NCBI GenBank assembly: GCA_013335535.1
Contig: JAAXVL010000014.1
Span: 1-64,000, forward strand
Length of the DNA: 64,000 bases
Direction of reading: 5' to 3'
Origin: Azonexaceae bacterium
GTDB taxonomy: Bacteria > Pseudomonadota > Gammaproteobacteria > Burkholderiales > Rhodocyclaceae
Made by a program: the position numbers and the translations under genes. Numbering within the stretch: the stretch's first letter is position 1; every line of letters starts with the position of its first letter. The notes below the pieces were generated by a model. It was given only the letters and a program-made list of their open reading frames with translations. It had not been told where the DNA came from and searched no databases. This document shows, piece by piece, positions 24,411 to 33,145 of this stretch.

Positions 24411-25250
24411 TCAGTCATCCACGACGGCAATATTCGATGAACGGCAGGCCTCGGCAATGGCGCGGGCCGTGGCTTGCATGTCGGCCAGGTGATTGCGGAC
24501 GATCTTGGTTTTCAGCTTGTACTTGCGCGGCCAGACAAGGTTCATGCAGGCGATGACCTTGCCGTCGCAAATGATCGGCACCGCGATGGCGTCGAGCCCG
24601 TCGTCGAATTCCTCGATTTCCATGGCCCGCCCTCCGAAACGGGGGTCGCGCGAACCGTAGCCGCAGGCGCGCGTCTGCGCGAGGATTTCGTCGAGTTCAT
24701 TCTTGAGCACCTGGCGACTGCGCGCGATCGGCGACGGATGCTGGCGGACGAAATCGAGCACAGCTGCCCGCTCCTCCGGCGAGCAAAAGGCCAGATAGGC
24801 GCGCCCCGGCGCCGACAGGATGATGTCGACGCGTACGCCAATGTCGTAGAGGGTGACGCCGAGGTTGCTTTGTCGCCGCGAGGACTCGCCCAGCTCCAGC
24901 TGATGATTGCGGACGACGAGGATATCGGAGGGCCAGAGCGCCCTTTCCCGTAGTTCCGACAGAAATGGTGCGGAAATTTCGGAAATGCGGGTTGAAAGTT
25001 CATCCGATCGCTGCCGCCCTGCCAGCGAAATGCTCCGGCGGAACAGCCCGTCGCCGATGGCTTTCCACACGTAGCCGGTCTTTTCCAGCGTGAGCAGGAT
25101 GCGCAGAAGGCTGCTTTTCGGGATGCCGGTCCCCTGATGGAGCTCAGCCAGCGACTGGCCGCGATACTCTTCCAGGCTGCGCAGGACGATGAGGCCACGC
25201 TCAAGGGAATCAATGGTCTTCATGGGAATCCGGGAAACGGTAGCGGCCAT
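24411..25250 (-). CDS. IclR family transcriptional regulator
   Basis: 279 residues from the ATG at 25250; a TTG at 25256 and an ATG at 25223 (MKTIDSLERG) are alternatives. The winged helix-turn-helix is at about 10-75 (SLERGLIVLRSLEEYRGQSL, GIPKSSLLRILLTLEKTGYV). The IclR effector domain follows, with APGRAYLAFCSPEERAAVL, SRDPRFGGRA and AIAVPIICDGKVIACMNLV. IclR regulators often control degradation of aromatic or steroid compounds. It is co-transcribed with the octahaem cytochrome and sits next to the sulfatase/DUF1302/BASS genes; a perfect palindrome at 29322-29345 is a candidate operator. Confidence 0.9.
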   Translation of the reverse strand: MAATVSRIPMKTIDSLERGLIVLRSLEEYRGQSLAELHQGTGIPKSSLLRILLTLEKTGYVWKAIGDGLFRRSISLAGRQRSDELSTRISEISAPFLSELRERALWPSDILVVRNHQLELGESSRRQSNLGVTLYDIGVRVDIILSAPGRAYLAFCSPEERAAVLDFVRQHPSPIARSRQVLKNELDEILAQTRACGYGSRDPRFGGRAMEIEEFDDGLDAIAVPIICDGKVIACMNLVWPRKYKLKTKIVRNHLADMQATARAIAEACRSSNIAVVDD

Positions 25251-25316
25251 TTCCAAGGAGCGGAAAGGGCCCTGAAAATTGATAGGCGCACCTTACTACT
25301 TCATCCACCAACACGC

Positions 25317-25344
25317 AAAAAGGGGCTCGCCCCTGGCAAGCCCC
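25317..25344 (-). terminator. Rho-independent terminator of the sulfatase gene
   Basis: Read leftward, GGGGCT (25344-25339) and AGCCCC (25327-25322) form a stem followed by TTTTT. It lies about 46 bases past the sulfatase stop; a second small hairpin (CCCC/GGGG around 25368-25381) is nearer the stop. Confidence 0.65.
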
Positions 25345-25389
25345 CGCATCGGAGTATCCGGTGATTATCCCCAGAACAGGGGGGCCGGC

Positions 25390-27159
25390 TTATTCCCCCA
25401 CCTTCACCCGCGTGGCCTGCGCCGCTTCGACGGCGAGATCCTCGTAGTAACGGGCGCCGTTGCTGTAGCCCGGACGCTCAGCCAAATTAGGAATTTCCAT
25501 GGTGCCCGTTTCAGCCACGTAGACATTCCACGCCGCGATCATTTCCTTCAGCCTGGCTGGTTCGCTGCTGGCCAGATTGCGGCTTTCGCTTCGGTCCCGG
25601 GCGATGTTGTAGAGTTCCCAGTCGCCGGTCCCCCATTGCTTGTTGGCAAAAACAATCTTCCAGTCACCCTTGCGCAGCGCCTTGCGGCCACCCAGTTCCC
25701 AGCCGATGGCGTCGGTCTTGTCATGGACCGCTGGCTTTTGGCCCTTCAGGTAGGCGACCATCGATTTGCCGCGTAGCGGCAGCACCGGCTTGCCGTTGTA
25801 CTCGGTGCCAGGATGTTTGGCGCCGGCCAGTTCATAGATCGTCGGGGCGATGTCAGTTACGTGAGCCAGGCCCTGCTTGACGCTGCCCTTCTTCAGGCCC
25901 GGCCCCCAGACGATGGCCGGCACGGAGATGCCACCTTCGTACATGAAGGACTTGTAGAGCTTGAACGGCGTCGATCCGACCTGTGCCCAGCCCGGACCGT
26001 ACTCGGCAAAGGAACCTTGCTTGCCGATGTGCGCCGTGCTGTTGTCCATGTCGCGATGGATCCATTCCCGGGTGCGGCCGACGTCATAGACGGAATTGCC
26101 GTCGGCACCATTGTCGGACATGAAGAAGATATAGGTATTGTCGAGCTCCCCGGTCGCCTTCAGGTAATCCATGACGCGGCCGATCTGGTGATCCATGTGG
26201 TCGATCATTGCGGCATAGACAGCCATGCGCCTGGCTTCCGATTCCTTTTGCTGCGGCGTCAGGCTGTCCCATTTTGGCCAGCTCGGGTGGCCTTCGTAAA
26301 CCGGGGTGTCCTTGTTCACCAGGCGGAGATTCCGCATGCGCTCGAGGCGCTCCTGACGCAGACGGTCATAGCCTTCTTTGTAGCGCCCCTCGTACTTTGC
26401 AATATCGACATCTGGCGCGTGCAGCGGCCAGTGCGGCGCGGTAAAGGCGAGATAGCCGAAGAAGGGCTTGCCGCTGCTTTCGCCGCTCTTCAGGTAATCG
26501 ATCAGCTTGCCGGCGAAGAACTCGGAGGAGTAGAAATCCTTGGGTACATCGACGGCCTTGCCGTTTTCGCGATAAACCGCGCGGATCGGCTTCTCCGGGT
26601 CGAGCGCGATGATGCCGCCCTGGTCGCCCCAATGGCTGGAACCGCCCATGGTCAGGACATAGGATTGCTCGAAGCCGCGACTCGCCGGGCTGAACTGCTC
26701 CGGCACGCCGAGGTGCCACTTGCCGGCCATGGCAGTCCGGTAGCCGGCATCCTTGAGCACCTGCGCCATCGGTACGACACGTTCGTTGAGATAGCCTTCA
26801 TAACCCGGCCGGCCTTTCTGCTCGGCGGTCATCAATTCGGCCATGTCGCCGAAGCCGGCGAGGTGGTTGTCGGTGCCTGAGAGCAGCATCGCCCGCGTCG
26901 GCGAGCAGAAGGGCGAGGCATAGAACTGTGTCATCTTGACGCCGGTTTTGGCCAGCCGGTCAATATTCGGCGTGGCGATTTCGCCGCCATAGCTGCCGAT
27001 ATCGGTATAGCCGAGGTCATCGGCCAGGATGACGAGAATATTCGGCCGCTTTGCTGCCGCGCCGGGGGCTGCCGCCACGGGCGCGGCCAGGACGACGCCG
27101 GCGAGCAACGCAGCCGTGGTTGAGTATTTGAAAATTTGGGAAAGCATTTGTATGAGCAT
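25390..27159 (-). CDS. Secreted type I sulfatase (arylsulfatase family)
   Basis: 589 residues with a signal peptide (about 10-31, ending PVAAA). Sulfatase hallmarks: metal-binding ILADDLGYTDIGSYGG (Asp47, Asp48), the signature CSPTRAMLLSG with Cys85 as formylglycine precursor, GKWHLG, and the metal ligands DNGADG. It hydrolyses organic sulfate esters in the periplasm; the substrate cannot be read from sequence. Formylglycine formation needs a maturase, not found in this window. It follows the DUF1302 gene in the same direction but after terminator hairpins, so it probably has its own promoter. Confidence 0.92.
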   Translation of the reverse strand: MLIQMLSQIFKYSTTAALLAGVVLAAPVAAAPGAAAKRPNILVILADDLGYTDIGSYGGEIATPNIDRLAKTGVKMTQFYASPFCSPTRAMLLSGTDNHLAGFGDMAELMTAEQKGRPGYEGYLNERVVPMAQVLKDAGYRTAMAGKWHLGVPEQFSPASRGFEQSYVLTMGGSSHWGDQGGIIALDPEKPIRAVYRENGKAVDVPKDFYSSEFFAGKLIDYLKSGESSGKPFFGYLAFTAPHWPLHAPDVDIAKYEGRYKEGYDRLRQERLERMRNLRLVNKDTPVYEGHPSWPKWDSLTPQQKESEARRMAVYAAMIDHMDHQIGRVMDYLKATGELDNTYIFFMSDNGADGNSVYDVGRTREWIHRDMDNSTAHIGKQGSFAEYGPGWAQVGSTPFKLYKSFMYEGGISVPAIVWGPGLKKGSVKQGLAHVTDIAPTIYELAGAKHPGTEYNGKPVLPLRGKSMVAYLKGQKPAVHDKTDAIGWELGGRKALRKGDWKIVFANKQWGTGDWELYNIARDRSESRNLASSEPARLKEMIAAWNVYVAETGTMEIPNLAERPGYSNGARYYEDLAVEAAQATRVKVGE

Positions 27160-27221
27160 GTCAGTCCAGCCTCCAGGAATTGGAACAAGTTTGTGAGCGC
27201 CGCCTCGGCGGCCGTGAAGCC

Positions 27222-27246
27222 AAAAAACCCCCGCCCGAAAGCGGGG
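27222..27246 (-). terminator. Rho-independent terminator of the DUF1302 gene
   Basis: Read leftward, CCCCGC (27246-27241), a six-base loop and GCGGGG (27234-27229) form a stem; one G later comes a run of six T (27227-27222). Confidence 0.8.
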
Positions 27247-27253
27247 TCAAAAA

Positions 27254-27275
27254 CCACGGCGACAAAGTCGCGTGG
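27254..27275 (-). terminator. Second stem-loop downstream of the DUF1302 gene
   Basis: CCACG/CGTGG and CGAC/GTCG pair around a three-base AAA loop with one bulged G. It precedes the T-tailed terminator and may protect the 3' end. Confidence 0.5.
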
Positions 27276-27293
27276 GGAGGTTTGATTCCGAAA

Positions 27294-29114
27294 TCAGAAG
27301 CTTGCGCCGAGCGAGAAATTGATGAAATCGCGGTCGCGCATCACGTCATAAGCGCCGCCCCAAGCCGATTGCGCGGTGACATCGAGCCAGTACTTCTTGT
27401 CCAGCGTGGCGCGCAGGCCGACGGTCATCATCTTGCGCCCCTGGCTGAAGACGCCGTCGTCCGACCAGCCGTGAACGTCCTGGCCGAAGGCCACGGTCGG
27501 GGCAAGTACGACGCCGGGAAGCAGCCCGGCATAGCGGGCCGTGGCGCGCAGGCGATAACCCCAGGCATTGGTTGTCACATAGCCCGTGTTGGCGCACTGA
27601 TCGGAGCTGGGCACCGAGCCACCCTGGCAGACGCCGGCCACCGGCCCCATGCCGAACAGGGTCGGCCGGCCGTAGCGCATGACGTCCTTGTCGGGCAGGG
27701 AATCGACATGGCGCATGGCGATTTCGCCGTAGGCCGTGAAGTCCTCGGCGCCCAGCACCCGCTCGAAGCTGCGCAGCGCAGCCAGCTGCATCTGGCTGAC
27801 CTTGAAGCGGTCGTAGCCGTGGAAGACCTGGCCGGCCCCGGTATTCGTCGCCGCCGCGCGCAGCGGCGTGGCGGCGGCATAGTTGGCGAAGGCGTTGAGG
27901 ATGTCCGGGCCGTTCAGCGACACCGCCTGGTTCGGGCGGTAGGTAAATTCGCCAAGCAGCGTGGTCTTGCCGAGCTGGCTGTTGAAACTCAGGCCAAAGA
28001 CGTGAATGTCGTCGGGAAATTCGAGCAGGTATTTGACGTTGGTGCCGTTCGGGTCACCATTGACCAGAGGCGTTCCGGCCGTGCTCTTGATGGCGCTGAC
28101 GTACGCCATGCGCGAGCTGTATTCGGCGTAGTTGACGGAAAACTGCGTGTTGATCGGCGCCACCTTGAAGCGGTAGGCCAGGCCATACTGTCCGCTGTCG
28201 CTGCCATGCGCGTCGTCGGCCCGCTTAAGGTACTGGCCCGCGGCATTGCGCGAGGCATCGGTGCCCGGTCCGACGAACACCTTGTTGCAGCCGCTGGCCT
28301 GAAAATCGACCGGGCTGGCGAAAGTGCCGCACAGGGGCAGCACGTTTTCGGCGCGGCCGAGCTGGTAGAAAGCCTCCAGACTGCCCATCTCAGTGGACAA
28401 CAGCTTGCCGGAGAGCATCGGGATCGGTAGCAGGACTTCGCCCGGCAAGGCGCCCGGCCGTGCTGCAGCGGCCAGGTCGCGCGGCAGCAAGGCGGACAGC
28501 CCGCCGCCGAAGCTGTAACGCTCGCCCCAGCCGGCCAGCGTCTGGTTGCCGATGGCGACATCCGAGCGCAGTGCCTCGGCCATGAAGTTGGCCCGCACGT
28601 AGGCGTCGAGCAGGCTGATCCCGGCGGCGCGGGCGAGCGGGTTGGCACCATCCTCGCCAAGTGTGCTGCCCACCACATAACCGTTCATCAGGTTGCCATA
28701 AGGCATGCCATGCTCACTCAGCGTGTAGTCGTACCAAGCCTTGGCCCTGACCAGGCCCTCCAGACGCTCGCCCTTGAGGGAGGCTTCGAACAGGGCCTTG
28801 ACCACCGTCGATGTCTGGTCGCCGCGCTTGAAGTTCAGGTTGCCATCGTCGTTGTTGCGCGCAGTGCCGACGCTGGTGTTGCCACGAAGCCCGACCGTCG
28901 CGGCATTGGCGTTATTGATCATGACCGGGTCGGACGAGGAGTTGCGGATCTGCGTGCCGATGCTCACGTCAGCCTTGAAGCTCCCCTTGGCGCCATTGAT
29001 GTCGAACTCGGTGGCGGCCATGGCACTGCCCAGCGCGCCGCTGGCCGCGAGCAGCGTCACCAGGACAGGCAATGCCTTCGGCTTGTGGCGACGGTTGGTA
29101 AATTTCCTGTTCAT
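27294..29114 (-). CDS. DUF1302 family outer-membrane protein
   Basis: 606 residues. The N-terminal signal peptide (about 14-34, ending SAMA) is followed by TEFDINGAKGSFKADVSIGT. Then come DUF1302 traits: GLRGNTSVGTARNNDDGNLNF, AKAWYDYTLSE and GNQTLAGWGERYSFGGGLSAL. The C-terminus has beta-strand alternation and ends in FSLGASF with a terminal aromatic, as expected for an outer-membrane beta-barrel. DUF1302 proteins are linked to uptake of hydrophobic compounds such as steroids and alkanes, usually with a DUF1329 partner, absent here. GGAGGGG precedes the ATG. Confidence 0.88.
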   Translation of the reverse strand: MNRKFTNRRHKPKALPVLVTLLAASGALGSAMAATEFDINGAKGSFKADVSIGTQIRNSSSDPVMINNANAATVGLRGNTSVGTARNNDDGNLNFKRGDQTSTVVKALFEASLKGERLEGLVRAKAWYDYTLSEHGMPYGNLMNGYVVGSTLGEDGANPLARAAGISLLDAYVRANFMAEALRSDVAIGNQTLAGWGERYSFGGGLSALLPRDLAAAARPGALPGEVLLPIPMLSGKLLSTEMGSLEAFYQLGRAENVLPLCGTFASPVDFQASGCNKVFVGPGTDASRNAAGQYLKRADDAHGSDSGQYGLAYRFKVAPINTQFSVNYAEYSSRMAYVSAIKSTAGTPLVNGDPNGTNVKYLLEFPDDIHVFGLSFNSQLGKTTLLGEFTYRPNQAVSLNGPDILNAFANYAAATPLRAAATNTGAGQVFHGYDRFKVSQMQLAALRSFERVLGAEDFTAYGEIAMRHVDSLPDKDVMRYGRPTLFGMGPVAGVCQGGSVPSSDQCANTGYVTTNAWGYRLRATARYAGLLPGVVLAPTVAFGQDVHGWSDDGVFSQGRKMMTVGLRATLDKKYWLDVTAQSAWGGAYDVMRDRDFINFSLGASF

Positions 29115-29585
29115 TCTTTTCCCCTCCTTACAGGCGCGTTCGCCGGCTGAATCGTCATGCAGGGCCGTTGTGGCAAAACGCGTATGTTTAATTATTGAAA
29201 TCGCGGAGAAGACTCCACGCCCGAAAACGTCAGGTCAATATCCAAAAAAATACAAACAAACAGATGCTTGGAGATTCATTTTTGAAACAGACCCGTGCTT
29301 TATTCGGCGCCTGGAGTTTGTCATTGAGAAAATCGTTTCTCAATGTTTAATCGCCTATCGTGCCACCCAGTGAAACGTTCGATGGTTTTCGGGGTGTATT
29401 CCGGCTGGGCTCGCGCGATGCTGTCGCCCCTCTGCGGCCTGGAATTCCGCCCCCGGCGGAATCGATTTCGGGCATATTAAGCAGCAATCACGCTGTCACT
29501 TTCACCCGACACAACCTCCCCCGCCGGCCACGGTGCGCCGCCGCGGGGCGTCCATTACCCAACTCAAGGCGCTACCCACTTCGTC
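29115..29585. promoter_or_regulatory. 471-bp divergent regulatory gap between DUF1302 and BASS genes
   Basis: No credible gene is seen here. The gap is A/T-richer than its surroundings around 29185-29300 and holds one perfect palindrome (29322-29345), roughly midway between the two start codons. It should contain both divergent promoters; I cannot place them with confidence. Confidence 0.5.
29322..29345. promoter_or_regulatory. Perfect 24-bp palindrome, candidate IclR operator
   Basis: CATTGAGAAA, the four bases ATCG, then TTTCTCAATG: ten-base arms with no mismatch. It lies 207 bp from the DUF1302 ATG and 240 bp from the transporter ATG. The lack of a T tract and the position in a divergent gap favour an operator over a terminator. 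Confidence 0.6.
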
Positions 29586-30452
29586 ATGCAAACGCTCCTC
29601 TCGGCCTGCGTCTTTCTAATGATGTTCTGCATTGGCCTCGATTTTTCCTGGCGGCAATGGCGACAGTTGCTGAGCGCCCCAAAGCCTATCTATATCGGGC
29701 TCTTCGCGCAGAACATAATCACCCCGGCCGTCGCCTTTGCTGTGGCTTGGTATTTTCGTGATACCCCCGAAGTCGCCCTGGCGATCATCCTGATCGTTGC
29801 CAGCCCTGGCGGCCCAGTGGCCAATGCCCTTGTTCATTACGCGGGGGCGCGTATCGACCTGTCGCTCTCGCTGACCACGATCAACGGACTGCTTTGCCTG
29901 TTCACCGCGCCACTGATTGCCGATTGGGGATTTCTGCTGGTCTCTGGCCGTGAAAGCGGCCTGCACCTAGCGCTGGCACAAACCATGCGCCATCTTTTTG
30001 TCATCATTCTGCTGCCCATTGTGATCGGCAGCAGCCTCAATCACTTCATCCCCCCCTACGCGAAACGACTGCGGGTGGTCACGCGTTACCTCACAATCAC
30101 CTTGCTGACCGGTACGCTGCTGGTGTTTTTCGTCATGAACCTGGAACAGATTCACGTGAATTTCAACCAGGGATTGATCGCACTTTCGGCTTTTTGCACC
30201 CTGATGATGGCCTTTGGCCTGATCGTTTCCCGATTGTTCGGCTTGAACGAAACCTTCGGTTTTGCCATTGCCAATGAAGTCAGCGTCCACAATGTGCCAC
30301 TGGCCTTGCTCATGGCGGAAGGCATTCTGAAACGCCCGGACCTGTCGGGAATCATCGTGCTCTATGTTCCGGTTATTTTTGTCATAGCCTTGGGAGGGGC
30401 GCAGTTCTATCGCTATCGCTTCGGATCCGTTTTGAAAGCGAGTGGAGGTTAA
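29586..30452 (+). CDS. BASS family (bile acid:Na+ symporter-like) transporter
   Basis: 288 residues, almost entirely hydrophobic, with about nine transmembrane helices. SBF/BASS features: FLMMFCIGLDFSWRQWRQLL in the first part and IILIVASPGGPVANALVHYAGARIDLSLSLTTINGL, the Gly/Pro-rich crossover region that binds substrate and sodium. Members carry organic anions including bile acids, steroid sulfates, pantoate and pyruvate. Divergent from the DUF1302 gene and near the sulfatase, it is a candidate inner-membrane importer for the desulfated product or its parent anion; this is inference. Confidence 0.87.
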   Translation: MQTLLSACVFLMMFCIGLDFSWRQWRQLLSAPKPIYIGLFAQNIITPAVAFAVAWYFRDTPEVALAIILIVASPGGPVANALVHYAGARIDLSLSLTTINGLLCLFTAPLIADWGFLLVSGRESGLHLALAQTMRHLFVIILLPIVIGSSLNHFIPPYAKRLRVVTRYLTITLLTGTLLVFFVMNLEQIHVNFNQGLIALSAFCTLMMAFGLIVSRLFGLNETFGFAIANEVSVHNVPLALLMAEGILKRPDLSGIIVLYVPVIFVIALGGAQFYRYRFGSVLKASGG

Positions 30453-30797
30453 GGTCACAAAATAGTGGATACTCGTTTAGTAGACTTTGCCGACCCAAAA
30501 CCTGCAGTAGCCCATCGACATTTTTTTATGTGCAGTCAAGCATCTATGGCCAACGGTTTTGAGCAAATAATTTACTCGGCCGAAGGTTGTCTTCGGCTTA
30601 AAGTGGCGAACCTGAGTGACAGCTGCACTCAATAAGCCGCAGCTGAATTGTCGCCAGGTTGAACGTCTCTTTTGGGCACGCCACAGCCATTCAATCTTGG
30701 CCAGCAAGCACCTTCTTCGCCGGCCTTGTCCAAGTAAAACAACACCTTCCGGATTTCAATTTCGGCCAATATTTCCGGTTGACCGTGGCATTCGCCA
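30453..30797. other. Gene-poor gap with nested inverted repeats
   Basis: No convincing gene. A 76-codon minus-strand frame (30477-30707) resembles nothing I recognise and overlaps the inverted repeats, so I do not call it. The stretch holds a hairpin GCCGAAG/CTTCGGC (30579-30597) and a nested one with arms AACCTG/CAGGTT (30609-30614, 30655-30660) and CAGCTGC/GCAGCTG (30620-30626, 30639-30645), then a dispersed repeat copy. It could be a decayed mobile element or a structured RNA. Confidence 0.5.
30753..30788 (-). repeat. Dispersed repeat, near-full copy
   Basis: The reverse complement reads CCACGGTCAACCGGAAA, then ATATT, then GGCCGAAATTGAAAT. It lies ten bases past the acylphosphatase stop. 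Confidence 0.85.
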
Positions 30798-31076
30798 TCA
30801 GCCGTTCTCTAGCTGTTCGAAGCTACAGAAATCACCTTCGCCCAGCGCGATATTGATCTGTTTGACCACGGCATGACTCGGCCCGCGTCGCGCCCAGGAG
30901 ATCAGATTGAGCACGTCCATTTCTTCGCCGACGACCATTGCCTCGACCCGGCCGTCGGCCAGATTGCGCACCCAGCCAACGACGCCGAGCGCCCGTGCCT
31001 GCTCGACCATCGACCAGCGATAACCGACCCCCTGAACCCTGCCTTCCACGACGAGATGACGCCCGATTCTTGCCAT
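30798..31076 (-). CDS. acyP: Acylphosphatase
   Basis: 92 residues from the ATG at 31076 with GGAG six bases upstream. Acylphosphatase signature [10 protein letters not shown] with the catalytic Arg, and [13 protein letters not shown] with the catalytic Asn. It hydrolyses acyl phosphates such as acetyl or carbamoyl phosphate in the cytoplasm. It is divergent from kup. Confidence 0.94.
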   Translation of the reverse strand: MARIGRHLVVEGRVQGVGYRWSMVEQARALGVVGWVRNLADGRVEAMVVGEEMDVLNLISWARRGPSHAVVKQINIALGEGDFCSFEQLENG

Positions 31077-31236
31077 TTTTCGCTCCATGCGGCACTGCCA
31101 ACAAAGCCCGCATCTATACCAAAGGTCAGTGCAAAGTGCTAGATTGTAGGGCTTGCCAGACCGCGCTCCCGATAGAAAGGCGTGGCTAGCAAGCAGCATC
31201 GTAAAATTCTGCGCCACAGGCGCATCAGGGGAATAG

Positions 31237-33102
31237 ATGTCGTCGCATAACAAGCAAGCCTTGCCGGCCATCACGGTCGCAGCCATCGGAGTCGTCTTCG
31301 GCGACATCGGAACCAGCCCGCTTTACGCGTTGAAGGAAATCTTCAACGGCCACCACCCGATCCCGGTCACCCCGGAAAATATCCTCGGCGTGCTGTCGCT
31401 GGTGTTCTGGGCGATCATCGTGCTGGTCACCATCAAGTACGTCGCCATTATCATGCGCGCCGACAACCGCGGCGAAGGCGGCTCGCTGGCCCTGCTCGCC
31501 CTGGTCACGGAAAAGGCCAAGAACCCCCGGCTGTCGTGGATCGTCACGCTGCTCGGCATCTTCGCCGCCGCCCTGTTCTACGGCGACAGCATGATCACGC
31601 CAGCCATTTCGGTGCTTTCCGCCGTCGAAGGTCTGGAAATCATCACGCCCGACCTCAAGCCCTACGTCATCCCGATCACGCTGGGCATCCTGACTGGCCT
31701 GTTTGTCATCCAGAAGCACGGCACCGGCGCCGTCGGCAAGCTCTTCGGGCCGGTCATGGTGGCGTGGTTCGGCATTCTGGCCACGCTCGGTGTGCTTCAG
31801 ATCGTCCATAACCCGGCCGTCCTGCTCGCCCTCAATCCGCTGTTCGCCATCTACTTCATCGCTGAATATCCAAGCCTCGCCTTCCTTGCCCTCGGCTCAG
31901 TGGTGCTCGCCGTCACCGGCGGCGAAGCGCTTTATACCGACATGGGCCACTTCGGGCGTTTCCCGATTCGCCTCGCCTGGTTCGGCTTCGTCATGCCGGC
32001 ACTGGTCATCAACTACTTCGGCCAGGGCGCCCTGCTCCTGGTCGAACCGGAAGCCATCGAAAGTCCGTTCTTCCACCTCGCCCCCGACTGGGCGCTGATC
32101 CCGATGGTCGGGCTGGCCACCGCCGCCACCGTCATCGCTTCGCAGGCGGTCATCTCTGGCGCCTTCTCGGTCGCCCGCCAGTCGATCCAGATGGGTCTGC
32201 TGCCGCGCATGCAGATCATCCACACCTCGGGCATGGAAGAAGGCCAGATCTACGTACCCTTCACCAACTGGTCGCTCTACCTGGCCGTCGTCGCGCTGGT
32301 CATCGGTTTCAAGAATTCGTCCAATCTCGCCGCCGCCTACGGCATCGCCGTCACCGGCACGATGCTGATCGACACCATCCTCGTCGCCTTCGTCATGGTC
32401 CTGCTCTGGAAGTGGAACAGACTGCTTGTCGCGCTCATTGCCGGATCGCTGCTCATCGTGGACATTGCCTTCTTCGCGGCCAACGCGATCAAGATCCCCC
32501 AGGGCGGCTGGTTTCCGCTGGCCATGGGCATCGTGTCCTTCACCGTGCTCACCACCTGGCGGCGCGGACGGCGCATGGTTTCCGATGAAATGGCCAAGCA
32601 GAGCATCCCGATGGACGACTTCCTGGAGTCCATCGACGATGTGCACCGCATCTACGGCACGGCCATCTTCATGACCAGCGCCAAGGACGGCGTGCCGCCA
32701 GCCCTGCTCCACAATCTGAAGCACAACCAGGTGCTACACGAGCGCGTCGTGCTGGTCACCGTGCAAACCATGCAGACGCCCCACGTCAACGACATGGAAC
32801 GCATCTACCTGCACGACATGAAAAAGGGCTTCAAGCGCCTGATTATCCGCTACGGCTTCATGGAAAGTCCGGATGTCCCCGGTGCACTGGACCAATGCAA
32901 ACGCTTTGGCGAGCGTTTCGACATGATGGAAACGACCTTCTACCTGTCACGCGAAACCATCGTTCCGTCGATGGCGCGCGGCATGCTGCCCATCCGCGCC
33001 CGCCTCTTCTCCATCATGTCAAAGAACGCGACGAGCGCCAGCGACTTCTTCCATATTCCGACCAACCGCGTCGTCGAACTGGGCACGCAGCTGGTCATCT
33101 GA
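31237..33102 (+). CDS. kup: Kup family potassium uptake protein
   Basis: 621 residues with about twelve transmembrane helices in the first 430 and a cytoplasmic C-terminal domain. KUP motifs: [65 protein letters not shown]. It takes up K+ with protons. AGGGGAAT precedes the ATG. It converges with the czcA gene on a hairpin at 33114-33139. Confidence 0.95.
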   Translation: MSSHNKQALPAITVAAIGVVFGDIGTSPLYALKEIFNGHHPIPVTPENILGVLSLVFWAIIVLVTIKYVAIIMRADNRGEGGSLALLALVTEKAKNPRLSWIVTLLGIFAAALFYGDSMITPAISVLSAVEGLEIITPDLKPYVIPITLGILTGLFVIQKHGTGAVGKLFGPVMVAWFGILATLGVLQIVHNPAVLLALNPLFAIYFIAEYPSLAFLALGSVVLAVTGGEALYTDMGHFGRFPIRLAWFGFVMPALVINYFGQGALLLVEPEAIESPFFHLAPDWALIPMVGLATAATVIASQAVISGAFSVARQSIQMGLLPRMQIIHTSGMEEGQIYVPFTNWSLYLAVVALVIGFKNSSNLAAAYGIAVTGTMLIDTILVAFVMVLLWKWNRLLVALIAGSLLIVDIAFFAANAIKIPQGGWFPLAMGIVSFTVLTTWRRGRRMVSDEMAKQSIPMDDFLESIDDVHRIYGTAIFMTSAKDGVPPALLHNLKHNQVLHERVVLVTVQTMQTPHVNDMERIYLHDMKKGFKRLIIRYGFMESPDVPGALDQCKRFGERFDMMETTFYLSRETIVPSMARGMLPIRARLFSIMSKNATSASDFFHIPTNRVVELGTQLVI

Positions 33103-33113
33103 TGACACAAAGA

Positions 33114-33139
33114 CCGGCCTGGCGCTGTCGCCCGGCCGG
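33114..33139. terminator. Bidirectional hairpin between kup and czcA
   Basis: CCGGCC and GGCG pair with CGCC and GGCCGG around a CTGT loop. It lies between the convergent stops, has no T tract and is very GC-rich. Confidence 0.5.
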
Positions 33140-33145
33140 CAAGAA

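Noticed and set aside
30477..30707. 76-codon minus-strand frame after the BASS transporter gene
   Set aside because: No ribosome-binding site or recognised domain, and it runs through inverted repeats; more likely a decayed or non-coding element.
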